This document shows positions 63,646 to 64,000 of a DNA stretch of 64,000 bases, piece after piece. Position 1 is the first letter of the stretch; the number at the start of each line of letters is the position of its first letter. The translations under genes and the position numbers were made by a program. The notes under the pieces were generated by a model. It was not told the origin of the DNA. It saw only the letters and a list, made by a program, of their open reading frames with translations, and searched no databases. The DNA is taken from NCBI RefSeq assembly GCF_010993775.1, contig NZ_WOTO01000001.1, forward strand, positions 124,001 to 188,000, read 5' to 3'. The stretch comes from Fodinicola feengrottensis (lineage in GTDB: Bacteria; Actinomycetota; Actinomycetes; Mycobacteriales; HKI-0501).

Positions 63646-64000
63646 TTAAACGGCGGGAGCGGCCGTGCTTTCGCGAGCGACCAGGTTCGGCGTGGGCAGC
63701 TTCAGGCCGGTCGTCGAGGCGCCGTCGATGACGTCCAGGAGCGTACGGGCGAGCAGCTCACCCAGCGCGAAAGTGTCGCGTGAGAGGGCGGTCAGCGCCG
63801 GATGCATGAGCCGGGCCAGCAACGAGTCGTCGAAGGAGACGATGGACAGGTCTTCCGGGATCCGCAGGCCCATCTCCAGCGCGACGCCGAGGCCGGCGAC
63901 GGCCATGATGTCGCTGTCGTAGACGATCGCGCTCGGCCGTGGCCGGTTCGACAGCAGTCGGCGGGTGGCAGCGGCTCCTTCGGCATCGCTGAAATCCGTC
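63646..64000 (-). CDS. LacI-family transcriptional regulator (partial)
   Basis: Only the C-terminal 117 residues are in the window; the gene continues past 64000. The periplasmic-binding-protein-like effector domain is evident: AIVYDSDIMAVAGLGVALEMG, LRIPEDLSIVSFDDSLLARL, PALTALSRDTFALGELLA, ending LVARESTAAPAV. It is upstream of and on the same strand as the glycoside hydrolase, with an operator in between, so it is its likely repressor. Confidence 0.92.
   Translation of the reverse strand, partial: TDFSDAEGAAATRRLLSNRPRPSAIVYDSDIMAVAGLGVALEMGLRIPEDLSIVSFDDSLLARLMHPALTALSRDTFALGELLARTLLDVIDGASTTGLKLPTPNLVARESTAAPAV

Overview
The window is chromosomal DNA from a high-GC actinobacterium. The evidence is strong GC bias at third codon positions, GTG and TTG starts with GGAGG-type ribosome binding sites, DUF222/HNH, SARP, PASTA-kinase, Pls/PosA and FxLD-lanthipeptide families, and many two-component systems. 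Genus cannot be fixed from the sequence. An oddity throughout is heavy use of the pentamer GTACG, with Val before Arg very often written GTA.

Reading caution: more than 30 genes on both strands are complete only if the reading frame is shifted by one base at one or more points. The shifts lie mostly at G, C or A runs or short GC repeats, and the downstream frame continues the same protein family exactly. I read these as consensus errors, not pseudogenes, and give each gene its full extent. Two further genes (cbbX and an unknown at 39.7 kb) carry an in-frame TAG in the identical context CAG-TAG-TA(C/T).

Layout. 0.1-9.9 kb: secreted SGNH esterase, an orphan lanthipeptide precursor, glutamate decarboxylase, a regulator/kinase/GerMN-lipoprotein operon, a D,D-peptidase, two transglutaminase-like genes and an ArsR-type regulator. 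10.2-13.5 kb: LuxR-type regulator, tiny membrane protein, GAF histidine kinase and a MidA methyltransferase that overlaps nuoD. 13.5-23.4 kb: all eleven core subunits of a complex-I-like enzyme without the NADH module: nuoD on the plus strand, convergent with nuoABCHIJKLMN plus a small OB-like protein. 23.7-29.9 kb: divergent from nuoA is a shrunken NuoF-like gene, then rbcL-rbcS-cbbX-cbbR (red-type Form I RuBisCO, its activase and regulator), an XRE regulator and phosphoribulokinase. This is the core of a Calvin cycle next to an electron-input-less complex I.

30-46 kb: regulator plus haloalkane-dehalogenase-like hydrolase, NADP oxidoreductase with a divergent HxlR regulator, a 3.9-kb Pls/PosA-type adenylation/carrier/beta-helix protein coupled to an M1 peptidase, small secreted proteins, a DUF222/HNH gene and an AfsR-like SARP. 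46-48.5 kb: a phosphatidylinositol phospholipase-like secreted protein, then about 1.4 kb of nested palindromes and 13-bp tandem repeats. 48.5-54.6 kb: TetR-P450 pair, CPBP protease, and a receiver-flavoprotein/cNMP-kinase pair. 54.6-59.1 kb: class I lanthipeptide operon (precursor, LanB, LanC). 59.3-64 kb: PASTA Ser/Thr kinase, MetE-like unknown, a glycoside hydrolase with a LacI-type operator, and a partial LacI gene running off the end.
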